Shown here one piece after another: positions 1-7,284 of a DNA stretch of 64,000 nucleotides. A model generated the notes under the pieces. That model did no database searches. It had not been told where the DNA came from and saw only the letters and a list, made by a program, of their open reading frames with translations. The stretch comes from Vibrio xiamenensis. GTDB taxonomy: Bacteria > Pseudomonadota > Gammaproteobacteria > Enterobacterales > Vibrionaceae. The stretch lies in NCBI RefSeq assembly GCF_900100015.1, contig NZ_FNDD01000019.1, positions 38,434 through 102,433 on the forward strand, in the 5' to 3' direction. The position numbers and the translations under genes are program-made. The first letter of the stretch is position 1. Each line of letters starts with the position of its first letter.

Positions 1-17
1 ATCGTTAAGAAAGCATG

Positions 18-46
18 AGCCAGCGCACAAACGCTGGCTTTTTTTT
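18..46 (+). terminator. Rho-independent terminator of the gene left of the window
   Basis: An 8-bp stem AGCCAGCG/CGCTGGCT with a short loop is followed by a run of eight T. It ends a plus-strand transcript entering from the left; by gene order in Vibrio and E. coli that gene would be polA, but none of its coding sequence is visible. Confidence 0.85.
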
Positions 47-62
47 CGCCGAAAAAAGCTAA

Positions 63-158
63 TGTGAACAAGGTCTTTGTGTTGTTTAAGAAAAAATTCA
101 TGAAAAAAAACTACAAAAACATTTCCTATTTCTGACCATTTGTTGTACATTATTCGTT
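63..158 (+). promoter_or_regulatory. Promoter region of Spot 42 RNA, with possible CRP half-site
   Basis: A TACATT -10 element (146-151) lies seven bases before the expected 5' end of Spot 42. A TGTGA half-site at 63-67 is compatible with the known CRP repression of spf in E. coli, but the second half of a CRP palindrome is poor, so the site is only suggestive. Confidence 0.5.
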
Positions 159-266
159 GTAGGGTACAGAGGTAAGATGTTCTATCTTTCAGACCTTTTG
201 TTTCACGTTATTGGATTAGGCTGATTCAGCCGCCCCAGCCAGTTTTTGGCTGGGGCGTTTTTTATT
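159..266 (+). ncRNA. spf: Spot 42 small RNA
   Basis: The first 40 or so bases (GTAGGGTACAGAGGTAAG onward) match E. coli Spot 42 almost exactly as I remember it, and the 3' end has the typical CCCCAGCC/GGCTGGGG terminator hairpin followed by a T run. Spot 42 is an Hfq-dependent RNA that represses genes of secondary carbon metabolism when glucose is present. The position between polA and engB is also the E. coli location. The middle part differs from E. coli, as in other vibrios. Confidence 0.96.
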
Positions 267-550
267 GTGCCAAAGAAAATTATCGTTATTTATTAGTGTG
301 TTATAAATATCTTAATCTTTGATGTTTATCTCTACACTGCCATTTGTCGCACATCTCTCAGTTTTTGCTATTTCTCATTTCATTTCCGTTAGCGAATTGT
401 AACTCGCAACTATTTCGTAATTTTAATTCATTCATCGTGTGATTATTTCATCTAAGTAAATGAGCTTCATGCGTTTAGTGGGCTTTTGTGCCGAATAAGA
501 TTTTATAAATTAATTGGTTAATAACATTTTATGAGAGCTATGTAGCACGT

Positions 551-668
551 TGGAACAACGAAATTTGCAAAACCGGGCAGGGTGGCAAAAGCTTTCAACA
601 TAATGATAACAACCTCCATAAACTTCTCTCCCGTGTTTTCCCCATCCTCGTGATGGGGTTTTTATTTT
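551..668 (+). ncRNA. Candidate small RNA downstream of spf (VSsrna24-like)
   Basis: A strong intrinsic terminator (stem CCCCATC/GATGGGG at 640-658, T run after it) sits about 390 bases downstream of Spot 42 with no open reading frame before it. A TTGGTT (514-519) and TATGTA (539-544) pair could be a promoter, though the spacing is long. In Aliivibrio salmonicida a conserved small RNA called VSsrna24 is described downstream of spf; this is the matching position, and the identity is inferred from location and terminator only. The 5' end is approximate. Confidence 0.5.
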
Positions 669-721
669 TCGGCTTAGCCAGGCAAGAATATGGTTGGTGA
701 TTCAAGTTCGAAGACAAAAAA

Positions 722-748
722 AGCCCGCGATATATACGCGGGCTTTTT
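722..748. terminator. Bidirectional terminator between the small-RNA region and engB
   Basis: An 8-bp GC-rich stem AGCCCGCG/CGCGGGCT around an AT-only loop is flanked by A's on the left and T's on the right, so it can end transcription of engB on the minus strand and anything reading rightwards. Confidence 0.85.
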
Positions 749-763
749 GCTGTTTATTCTCTG

Positions 764-1438
764 TTAAGCTTGTTGCTGATCTTGCTCATCACTAGATTCA
801 TCGGTGAGGTCATCTTCAGTAGCATCGATTGCAAAAGCTGGGGCGAACCACTCATCAAGTTTACGTCGCAGAACATCTACGCCAAGGCCTTTCAAGCTTG
901 AAAACGCATCGACTTTAACATCGCCGCCAAATGCGAGTGCGGATTCACGAATTTTGAGTAGTTGAGCTTTACGAGCACCGCTTTTGAGTTTGTCTGCTTT
1001 GGTCAGCAGAACTTGTACCGGAATACCGCTATCAACGGCCCAGTAGATAAGCTGCTGATCGAGGTCTTTCATTGGATGGCGAATATCCATTAACACCACA
1101 AGGCCTCTTAGGCACTCGCGTTTTTGCAAGTATTCACCCAGCGACTTCTGCCACTTCTTCTTCATTTCAATTGGTACCTGAGCAAATCCATATCCCGGTA
1201 AATCGACGATATGGCAGCCATCGGTGACTTTAAATAAGTTAATCAATTGAGTACGACCTGGCGTTTTACTGGTTTTTGCTAAACTTCTTTGGTTAGTTAA
1301 GGTATTTAGCGAACTTGATTTGCCAGCATTGGAACGTCCAGCAAACGCAATCTCAATGCCTTCATCTTCAGGCAGATGACGAATGTCAGGTGCACTGGTG
1401 ATGAAATGGGTGTTCTGGTAATTAATTTTTGCGTTCAC
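764..1438 (-). CDS. engB: Ribosome-biogenesis GTP-binding protein EngB (YihA/YsxC)
   Basis: Essential GTPase needed for assembly of the 50S ribosomal subunit. The G1 loop GRSNAGKSS lies at residues 34-42, DLPGYG (G3) and TKAD (G4) follow in order, and the protein aligns along its whole length with E. coli YihA. It is 224 residues, with a short acidic C-terminal tail. The chosen start is a GTG at 1438 because GGAG lies eight bases upstream; the ATG a little further out is in another frame and closes at once. It is transcribed towards the left and ends at the shared terminator. Confidence 0.96.
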   Translation of the reverse strand: MNAKINYQNTHFITSAPDIRHLPEDEGIEIAFAGRSNAGKSSSLNTLTNQRSLAKTSKTPGRTQLINLFKVTDGCHIVDLPGYGFAQVPIEMKKKWQKSLGEYLQKRECLRGLVVLMDIRHPMKDLDQQLIYWAVDSGIPVQVLLTKADKLKSGARKAQLLKIRESALAFGGDVKVDAFSSLKGLGVDVLRRKLDEWFAPAFAIDATEDDLTDESSDEQDQQQA

Positions 1439-1589
1439 TGTGTTAACTCCATCTCGACTTTGTGTAGTCGATTGATTACTTCTTTGTGAAAGTGTGTAAA
1501 ATAACCGTGCTCGGCATAAGGTCGTCTATTGTACCATGAGTCGTGCCCCCAAGGGGTACTGGAAGCTTGATAATTATAAATGGAATGTC

Positions 1590-2207
1590 ATGAATAAATT
1601 AGCGCTAATTGTGAGTCTTTTAGCCAGCTGTTCAGTGTGGGCCCAGGGCAGCATTGAAGCTGGTAAAGCAAAATCCCAAACCTGCGTTGCCTGCCACGGA
1701 GCTGATGGTAACGGAATCATGCCCACCTATCCCAAACTTGCCGGGCAACATGCTAAATATTTAGAAAAGCAGTTACAAGACTTAAAACTCGGTATGACGA
1801 CGAGCGGTAAGCAAGGTCGTTTCGACCCCGTGATGAGTGCAATGGCGATGCCATTATCAGACCAAGATATGGCTGATTTATCAGCTTATTTCGCATCGTT
1901 GCCGATCTCAAATAACAACACTCCCGAAGCTATCGTTGCGCAAGGTAAAGCCTTGTACACCGCAGGTGACGCCGAGCGTGGTTTGACTGCGTGTATCGCC
2001 TGTCATGGTCCGCGTGGTAATGGTACCGAACTATCCGGTTTTCCAAAAATTTCCGGTCAACATGCTGAATACATTAAATCCCAACTTGAGAAATTTCGCG
2101 ACGATACACGCAGTAATGACATGAACGCCATGATGCGTGATGTTGCAAAAAAACTCACCGATAACGATATTGAAATTCTGTCTCAGTATGTGGGTGGGCT
2201 TCATTAA
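1590..2207 (+). CDS. Periplasmic dihaem cytochrome c4
   Basis: Exported electron carrier with two haem c groups, probably feeding terminal oxidases. Two CxxCH sites are visible, CVACH in the N-terminal half and CIACH in the second half, each followed by a class I cytochrome c fold, the tandem arrangement typical of c4. The signal peptide begins MNKLALIVSLL and ends near SVWAQG, so I place the start at 1590 (205 residues); an upstream ATG at 1536 would add 18 residues in front of the signal peptide. A terminator follows directly. engB is divergent on the other side. Confidence 0.92.
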   Translation: MNKLALIVSLLASCSVWAQGSIEAGKAKSQTCVACHGADGNGIMPTYPKLAGQHAKYLEKQLQDLKLGMTTSGKQGRFDPVMSAMAMPLSDQDMADLSAYFASLPISNNNTPEAIVAQGKALYTAGDAERGLTACIACHGPRGNGTELSGFPKISGQHAEYIKSQLEKFRDDTRSNDMNAMMRDVAKKLTDNDIEILSQYVGGLH

Positions 2208-2240
2208 CACTGACATCGATAGTGTCGATTGATTTTATCA

Positions 2241-2269
2241 ACGCCTCAGCAACTGCTGGGGCGTTTTGC
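2241..2269 (+). terminator. Terminator of cytochrome c4 gene
   Basis: An 11-bp hairpin ACGCCTCAGCA/TGCTGGGGCGT (one wobble pair) is followed by TTTT. Confidence 0.8.
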
Positions 2270-2337
2270 TATGAATTACAATGTGATGGCTGTCACGGTG
2301 GTTTTTTTCACACTACGCGCTACTTGCTGATGACTTT

Positions 2338-2355
2338 GTAAGAGATCTGCCATTG
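2338..2355 (+). promoter_or_regulatory. Possible VarA/UvrY (GacA-type) half-site upstream of csrC
   Basis: TGTAAG at 2338-2343 matches the left half of the GacA/UvrY consensus (TGTAAG-N6-CTTACA); the right half is poorly kept. It lies about 150 bases before the likely csrC start, the distance seen for UvrY upstream of csr RNAs in enterics. Confidence 0.35.
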
Positions 2356-2489
2356 TTGAAATAAATTTCTCTCGCCATTTAAATAAATTATAAATATTTT
2401 CAATTGGTTACAATGGTGGTGGTTTTTTGTACTAAATTTTTTAAATTCACCAATTGTGTCAAATAAGCAAAGCGCTAAAGTAATCCCAT

Positions 2490-2817
2490 CAGCAGGACGC
2501 TGAAACAAGGATTTAGCCACGAAGGCTACCAAGGAATAACTTAAGATGTTCTTAAGTTGGATTCAGTAAGCAGGATGTTTACTGGACACGGATGGTCAAT
2601 TTGTCTGATGGTTTGGACAGAGTAAAGGATCAGGTTTAAGGACAAGCCCTGTTACACAGGAAAGTAAGACGGAAAGCCAAAATTCATCAGGATGATGGAA
2701 AACGATTTTTCGCAAGGAAAGCACCAAAAACAAAAGGAATGTTGGCGCACTTTTAGTGACCAGTTTTCGCCAATTATTGGCACGAAAAGCGATAGTAACC
2801 CTATCGCTTTTTTTATT
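2490..2817 (+). ncRNA. csrC: CsrB/CsrC-family regulatory RNA (csrC position)
   Basis: About 325 bases of non-coding sequence hold some sixteen GGA motifs, many as AGGA, CAGGAT or TGGAC in hairpin loops, and end in the terminator AAAGCGATAG/CTATCGCTTT (2786-2810) with a T run. This is the signature of RNAs that titrate the translational regulator CsrA. In E. coli csrC lies next to yihA and yihI, and here the RNA sits between engB and yihI, supporting the csrC name. A TTGTGT (2454-2459) and TAAAGT (2476-2481) pair suggests a promoter with a start near 2490; the exact 5' end is not proven. Confidence 0.9.
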
Positions 2818-2939
2818 TTCTGCGTTTCGCCATTCGGCATCAAAGCATTTTTTTCTAAACTGGCGAGAAATCGCTCAATAGGACTCCACTCTGCCTCTCA
2901 TTTCTGGTATGTTGCGCATCCTTAAGAGAGGATCTCGTC

Positions 2940-3578
2940 ATGCAACATTGTCCTTTATGTCATAGCGCTAACAGCTATCCGTATTTTGAAGATAAACAGC
3001 GAGCATATTGGCAGTGTGATCGGTGTGAATTAGTGTTTGTTGATCCCAACCAACGCTTAGTCGCCAGCGATGAAAAAGCGCACTATGATCTGCATGAGAA
3101 CGACCCAAATGATACCGGCTATCGTCGATTTTTGGCGCGTGTTGCAACGCCATTAAATCAACGCATTACGCCGCATTCGCAAGGGTTAGATTTCGGTTGT
3201 GGCCCAGGCCCAACATTGTCATTGATGTTGCAGGAGCAGGGACACGACGTATCGTTATACGATCTCTACTATTTTCCTGATACTCAGGTATTGCAGAGAC
3301 AGTACGATTTTATGACCGCCACTGAAGTGATCGAACATCTGTACGATCCCGCTCAGATTTGGCAGCAATGGTTAAATTTAGTTAGGCCCGGTGGCTGGAT
3401 TGGTCTGATGACCAAAATGGTTATCGACGTAGATGCGTTTGCGAGCTGGCACTACAAAAACGACCCGACGCACGTGGTGTTTTTTAGTCGCGCAACCTTT
3501 CAGTATCTGGCAGAGCGAGATAAGCTCGAACTTGAATTTATAGGCAACGATGTAATTTTGCTGAGGAAACCCCAGTAA
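2940..3578 (+). CDS. Class I SAM-dependent methyltransferase with N-terminal zinc ribbon
   Basis: The protein opens with a four-cysteine zinc ribbon (CPLC at residues 4-7 and CDRC about 20 residues on) and continues with a Rossmann methyltransferase domain carrying the SAM-binding motif LDFGCGPG near residue 83. The methyl acceptor is unknown to me. It is 212 residues. Its TAA stop shares its last A with the ATG of yihI (TAATG), so the two genes are translationally coupled and probably one operon started by a promoter after csrC. The same neighbour of yihI is familiar from other vibrios, but no function is implied. Confidence 0.85.
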   Translation: MQHCPLCHSANSYPYFEDKQRAYWQCDRCELVFVDPNQRLVASDEKAHYDLHENDPNDTGYRRFLARVATPLNQRITPHSQGLDFGCGPGPTLSLMLQEQGHDVSLYDLYYFPDTQVLQRQYDFMTATEVIEHLYDPAQIWQQWLNLVRPGGWIGLMTKMVIDVDAFASWHYKNDPTHVVFFSRATFQYLAERDKLELEFIGNDVILLRKPQ

Positions 3579-4150
3579 TGTCTAGAGAAAAGAAAACCAA
3601 AACCGGTATCAATGGTGATTTGGTTTTTGCGCGTAAACACAACCGCAAAAACGATGATGTTGAAGGCCGTGAACGTAAGAAGCTGAAAAAGCGTAAAGGT
3701 TTAAAAACCGGTAGCCGTAACTCTGAAAGTAAGCAAGAAGTCACTCGCCAGAAAACTCAGCAGCGCGACCCGCGTTTAGGCAGTAAGAAGAAAATCGAGC
3801 TTGTGGTCGATGCGCCTAAAAAGCAAACCAAACAACAGCGTATGCTTTCAGCAGAAAAAGAGCTGGAAATGTTGGAAAATGATGCGCAGTTGAATGTTCT
3901 GCTAGAGCGTTTAGATAACGGTGAAAGCTTGGGCGCTGGCTTGCAAAAACTGGTTGATGAAAAACTGGATCGTATTGAAAAACTGATGAAACAGTTGGGC
4001 ATTTACGAAGAAGATGATGATCAGCAAGAAGACGAGCTAGAAGCTGAAGAAATCAGCGTTCCAAAAACTAAGGCGAAGAAAAAAGCCGCGTCTGAAGACG
4101 AACTACTTTCGCAGTTCGAAGATCTCGATCTAAACGATTTTAAAGGATAG
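3578..4150 (+). CDS. yihI: Der GTPase-activating protein YihI
   Basis: YihI stimulates the GTPase Der and so restrains late 50S ribosome assembly. The 190-residue protein is highly charged: a Lys/Arg-rich N-terminus that is likely disordered (residues 1-90), a helical central part around residues 95-140 (NDAQLNVLLERLDNG), and an acidic tail. This layout and the E. coli gene neighbourhood (csrC, yihI, hemN) support the name. It begins at the stop codon of the methyltransferase gene and is followed after nine bases by the DUF2489 gene. Confidence 0.9.
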   Translation: MSREKKTKTGINGDLVFARKHNRKNDDVEGRERKKLKKRKGLKTGSRNSESKQEVTRQKTQQRDPRLGSKKKIELVVDAPKKQTKQQRMLSAEKELEMLENDAQLNVLLERLDNGESLGAGLQKLVDEKLDRIEKLMKQLGIYEEDDDQQEDELEAEEISVPKTKAKKKAASEDELLSQFEDLDLNDFKG

Positions 4151-4159
4151 AGCAGCACG

Positions 4160-4648
4160 ATGAATGTAACCTTATTAGCCATTGCAGGTGGAATCATTAT
4201 TCTCGGATTAGCCTCATACGCGGGTTACCTTCTGCTTCAGCTCAAAAAGCAAAAGCAGTTGCAGCAACAGCATCAAACGCTGGCGATTCAAAAACGTAAT
4301 GCCAACATTTTTGATAGCGTTAACACTTTGTGTTTGGCGGGGATTCAAGGTCAATGTGACTTGTCTGAGATTAGCATTCGTGTCTACAACATCATGGACT
4401 ATGTGCAAGGTGAAGACCGAGTCGATTTTGACCAAGAGTTTCCAGCAACCTCTGAGCTGTACCATATCGTGAAAGATATGCCTCGCGGTGAAGAGCGCCA
4501 AAACATGGTGAAAAAAGAGCGTATGCAACACAATTTAATGCGTCACAAAGCGGAAACCCGTTTGAATGATGCGATTATTGATGAGCTGAAAGCGCTGCAG
4601 CAGCGTGTCCAACCTTTAAACAATCAAATCAACATTCAGTTGATTTAG
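4160..4648 (+). CDS. DUF2489 membrane-anchored protein
   Basis: A 162-residue protein with one N-terminal membrane helix (about residues 3-27) followed by a Gln/Lys-rich coiled-coil stretch and a soluble helical domain; the topology suggests an inner-membrane anchor with the bulk in the cytoplasm. It resembles the DUF2489 family found beside yihI in vibrios. Function unknown. It starts nine bases after yihI and is likely the last gene of that operon; a GATCACT/AGTGATC hairpin lies just past its stop but lacks a T run. Confidence 0.8.
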   Translation: MNVTLLAIAGGIIILGLASYAGYLLLQLKKQKQLQQQHQTLAIQKRNANIFDSVNTLCLAGIQGQCDLSEISIRVYNIMDYVQGEDRVDFDQEFPATSELYHIVKDMPRGEERQNMVKKERMQHNLMRHKAETRLNDAIIDELKALQQRVQPLNNQINIQLI

Positions 4649-4686
4649 ACACAGCGATCACTTCTTTTAGTCAAGGAGTGATCCGC

Positions 4687-4713
4687 TTATCAATTCTGAA
4701 TTTTTATTGATAA
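4687..4713. promoter_or_regulatory. Inverted repeat upstream of hemN
   Basis: TTATCAAT and ATTGATAA form a perfect 8-bp inverted repeat separated by 11 bases, about 90 bases before the hemN start. TTGAT is the half-site of FNR/Anr boxes, and hemN is the anaerobic enzyme, so oxygen-dependent control is plausible; the spacing is not that of a classical FNR box. Confidence 0.4.
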
Positions 4714-4802
4714 AACCGAATTTGCCAGCAGCCGAAGTTTCAATTGGTGTGGCAAAATAATCTGTCACCTTATTTGGCCTTTAGTCACTACGGAAAAGCA
4801 TC

Positions 4803-6191
4803 ATGTCGCAGCAAGTCGCCGTCAGCCAACAAGTGGAATGGGATCAAGCGGTTCTGGATAAATACAATTATTCAGGGCCACGATATACCTCATATCCAAC
4901 GGCTTTAGAATTTCATGAAGTGTTTACCATTTCTGATCTTGATATGGCGTGTACCCAGTATCCGGAAAGGCCGCTGTCGCTGTACATTCACATTCCGTTC
5001 TGTCACAAGCTTTGCTATTACTGTGGCTGTAATAAGGTCGTCACGCGTCACTCGCATAAAGCCGATGAGTATTTGGATGTGTTGGAGCTCGAAATTCGGA
5101 CTCGCGCATCGTTATTGCAAGGCCGTCCTGTACATCAATTGCATTTTGGTGGCGGTACGCCAACTTTCCTATCGAATGCTCAAATCAGCCGCATTATGGC
5201 GGTGGCTCGCGCCGAATTTGAATTTGCTCCGGACTGCGAAATCAGTATCGAGGTTGATCCAAGAGAAATCACGCTTGAAGTGCTGGAGCACTTACGCAGC
5301 GAAGGGTTTAACCGCCTTAGCATCGGCGTACAAGACTTCAATAAAGAAGTGCAAAAGTTGGTCAACCGTGACCAAGACGAAAGCTTTATCATTGCTTTGG
5401 TGGAAAAGGCCAAGCAACTGGGTTTTCGCTCCACCAACCTGGATTTGATTTACGGCCTGCCAAAACAAACCAAAGCAAGCTTTGCACAAACCTTGCAGCA
5501 AGTGCTGAAAATGCAGCCGGGTCGTTTATCAGTGTTTAATTACGCGCATATGCCGCAATTGTTCGCCGCGCAGCGCAAAATAAAAGAGCAAGATCTGCCA
5601 AGTGCGGATGAAAAAATGGCGATTCTTCAGCATACGATTGAAACGTTAACCGGCGCCGGTTATCAGTTTATCGGTATGGACCATTTTGCGTTACCAGAAG
5701 ATGAGCTAGCTGTGGCGCAGCGTGAAGGGGTACTGCATCGCAATTTCCAAGGTTACACTACCCATGGCAGCTGCGATTTAGTCGGTTTTGGTGTGTCGGC
5801 GATCTCCATGGTCGGCGATGCGTACGGCCAAAATCAAAAAGAGCTCAAGCTTTACTACCAACAAGTCAATGAGCAGCGCCACGCGCTGTGGAAAGGGCTG
5901 GTGTTGGATAGTGATGATTTGCTACGCCGTGAAGTGATTAAACAGCTGATCTGTAATTTCACCTTAGATAAAAGCAAAATTGAGCAGCAATTTAATATCA
6001 GCTTTGATCGCTATTTTGCTGAAGATTTAGCGCTATTGAAAAACTTCATCGCTGATGGGTTGGTCGAAGTTGATGCGAAAAGCATTCGCGTCACTTTAAA
6101 AGGTCGCCTGCTGATTCGCAATATCTGTATGTGCTTTGACAAATACTTGCGTAAAAAAGCGCGTCAGCAACAGTTCTCGCGCGTTATCTAA
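4803..6191 (+). CDS. hemN: Oxygen-independent coproporphyrinogen III oxidase HemN
   Basis: Radical-SAM enzyme that decarboxylates coproporphyrinogen III to protoporphyrinogen IX when oxygen is absent. The cluster-binding cysteines CxxxCxxC are at residues 67, 71 and 74, followed by CGC, which is typical of true HemN. GGGTPTFL follows as the SAM-binding glycine motif. The length (462) is close to E. coli HemN (457), and the C-terminal domain is complete, which separates it from HemW-like relatives. It has its own upstream region and terminator, so it is probably monocistronic. Confidence 0.96.
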   Translation: MSQQVAVSQQVEWDQAVLDKYNYSGPRYTSYPTALEFHEVFTISDLDMACTQYPERPLSLYIHIPFCHKLCYYCGCNKVVTRHSHKADEYLDVLELEIRTRASLLQGRPVHQLHFGGGTPTFLSNAQISRIMAVARAEFEFAPDCEISIEVDPREITLEVLEHLRSEGFNRLSIGVQDFNKEVQKLVNRDQDESFIIALVEKAKQLGFRSTNLDLIYGLPKQTKASFAQTLQQVLKMQPGRLSVFNYAHMPQLFAAQRKIKEQDLPSADEKMAILQHTIETLTGAGYQFIGMDHFALPEDELAVAQREGVLHRNFQGYTTHGSCDLVGFGVSAISMVGDAYGQNQKELKLYYQQVNEQRHALWKGLVLDSDDLLRREVIKQLICNFTLDKSKIEQQFNISFDRYFAEDLALLKNFIADGLVEVDAKSIRVTLKGRLLIRNICMCFDKYLRKKARQQQFSRVI

Positions 6192-6216
6192 GACATCAAA
6201 CGCGATTGACAATCCA

Positions 6217-6243
6217 AAAGCCGCTTCGTTGAGCGGCTTTTTT
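6217..6243. terminator. Terminator between hemN and ilvY (convergent)
   Basis: A 9-bp stem AAAGCCGCT/AGCGGCTTT with a T run on the plus strand; A's on the left allow it to serve ilvY as well. Confidence 0.85.
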
Positions 6244-6252
6244 GATCGCGGT

Positions 6253-7146
6253 TTAAGGCGTGATGTATTTGGTTTCTGCTACTTTCCACAGCGCACTGAC
6301 CAAAGGGTTATCTAACTGTGAACGTTTGCAGCACACCCCAAGTTTAAATGGTTCGATCGGCGCAACTTTAAGGCGCTGAATTTTATCGCGTACTGGGCTG
6401 TTATTGATCACCACATCCGGAGCGATGCCAATACCACACCCCAAAGCCACCATGCTGATGATTGCTTCATGGCCGGAAACCTGAGCATAAATATTCGGCT
6501 TTTTGATTTTCATCGTTTTAAACCAGCTATTGGCTCGGTCGCGTGCTGTACCGTGCTGCGGAATGATAAACGGCAGGGTTTTCCAATCTGGATTTTCCAA
6601 ATTTAGTGGTTCAGCAAAACTGTTGCCACCGACCGGAGCAATCACTGAAAGCGGAATTTCGCTGATGGTTTCAAATGCGACTCGAGATGGCAGTTGATCC
6701 GGATAAGCCGAAATCGCGATGTCGGCTTGGTCGCTAAGAATTCGCTCGATGGCGCGCGCCGGGTCGCCAGTCGAGAGCTTGAATTCAATAAACGGATGCT
6801 GCAAGCGAAAGGTCGACAATAACTGGGGGAGGTGGCTGTAACTGGCGGTCACCGAACAGAAAATACGAATTTCACCTTTTAAATCATCGCTACGGTTTTG
6901 GGCTTCTGAATGGTATTGCTGCCACTCGGTGAGAATTTTTAGCGCCACCGGCAGAAGTTTTTGGCCTGCAGGGGTCAATTCGACGCTGCGGTTGTCACGC
7001 AGAAACAACACTTGGCCGCAGTCTTGTTCCAACTTTTGGATTTGGCGACTTAATGCTGAAGGGCTGATGTGCATCGCAGAAGCGGTTTTACTGAAGTTGT
7101 TACTATCGCAAAGGTGAACAAACATCTGCAGGCTTTTTATATTCAT
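6253..7146 (-). CDS. ilvY: LysR-type activator of ilvC, IlvY
   Basis: Activates ilvC in response to acetolactate or acetohydroxybutyrate. It has an N-terminal winged helix-turn-helix (residues about 3-60, with SALSRQIQKLEQD as the recognition helix) and a LysR substrate domain; motifs such as FCSVTASYSHLP and HEAIISMVALGCG match E. coli IlvY closely. I start it at the ATG at 7146, six bases after AAGGA (297 residues, the E. coli length); a GTG directly before it is possible. Divergent from ilvC with the operators in between. Confidence 0.95.
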   Translation of the reverse strand: MNIKSLQMFVHLCDSNNFSKTASAMHISPSALSRQIQKLEQDCGQVLFLRDNRSVELTPAGQKLLPVALKILTEWQQYHSEAQNRSDDLKGEIRIFCSVTASYSHLPQLLSTFRLQHPFIEFKLSTGDPARAIERILSDQADIAISAYPDQLPSRVAFETISEIPLSVIAPVGGNSFAEPLNLENPDWKTLPFIIPQHGTARDRANSWFKTMKIKKPNIYAQVSGHEAIISMVALGCGIGIAPDVVINNSPVRDKIQRLKVAPIEPFKLGVCCKRSQLDNPLVSALWKVAETKYITP

Positions 7147-7160
7147 CACATTTCCTTACG

Positions 7161-7217
7161 TTGCATTTTTTGCAAAAACTAATTGTGAATATATCACTTT
7201 AAGCAACTAGCTGCTTG
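7161..7217. promoter_or_regulatory. ilvY-ilvC intergenic operators
   Basis: TTGCA-TTTTT-TGCAA (7161-7175) is an inverted repeat very similar to the IlvY binding sites of E. coli. A second imperfect repeat, AAGCA...TGCTT (7201-7216), lies closer to ilvC. Their position between divergent genes fits autoregulation of ilvY and activation of ilvC. Confidence 0.65.
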
Positions 7218-7284
7218 TTTTAGTATGACTTCATTCGGCGAGCAAGCCGACCTTAACGGACGAATTACAAAGGAGAGCCCTACC

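Noticed and set aside
2652..2925. Short open reading frames on both strands inside the csrC region
   Set aside because: The DNA is explained by the GGA-rich regulatory RNA and its terminator; the frames overlap on opposite strands and have no family resemblance.
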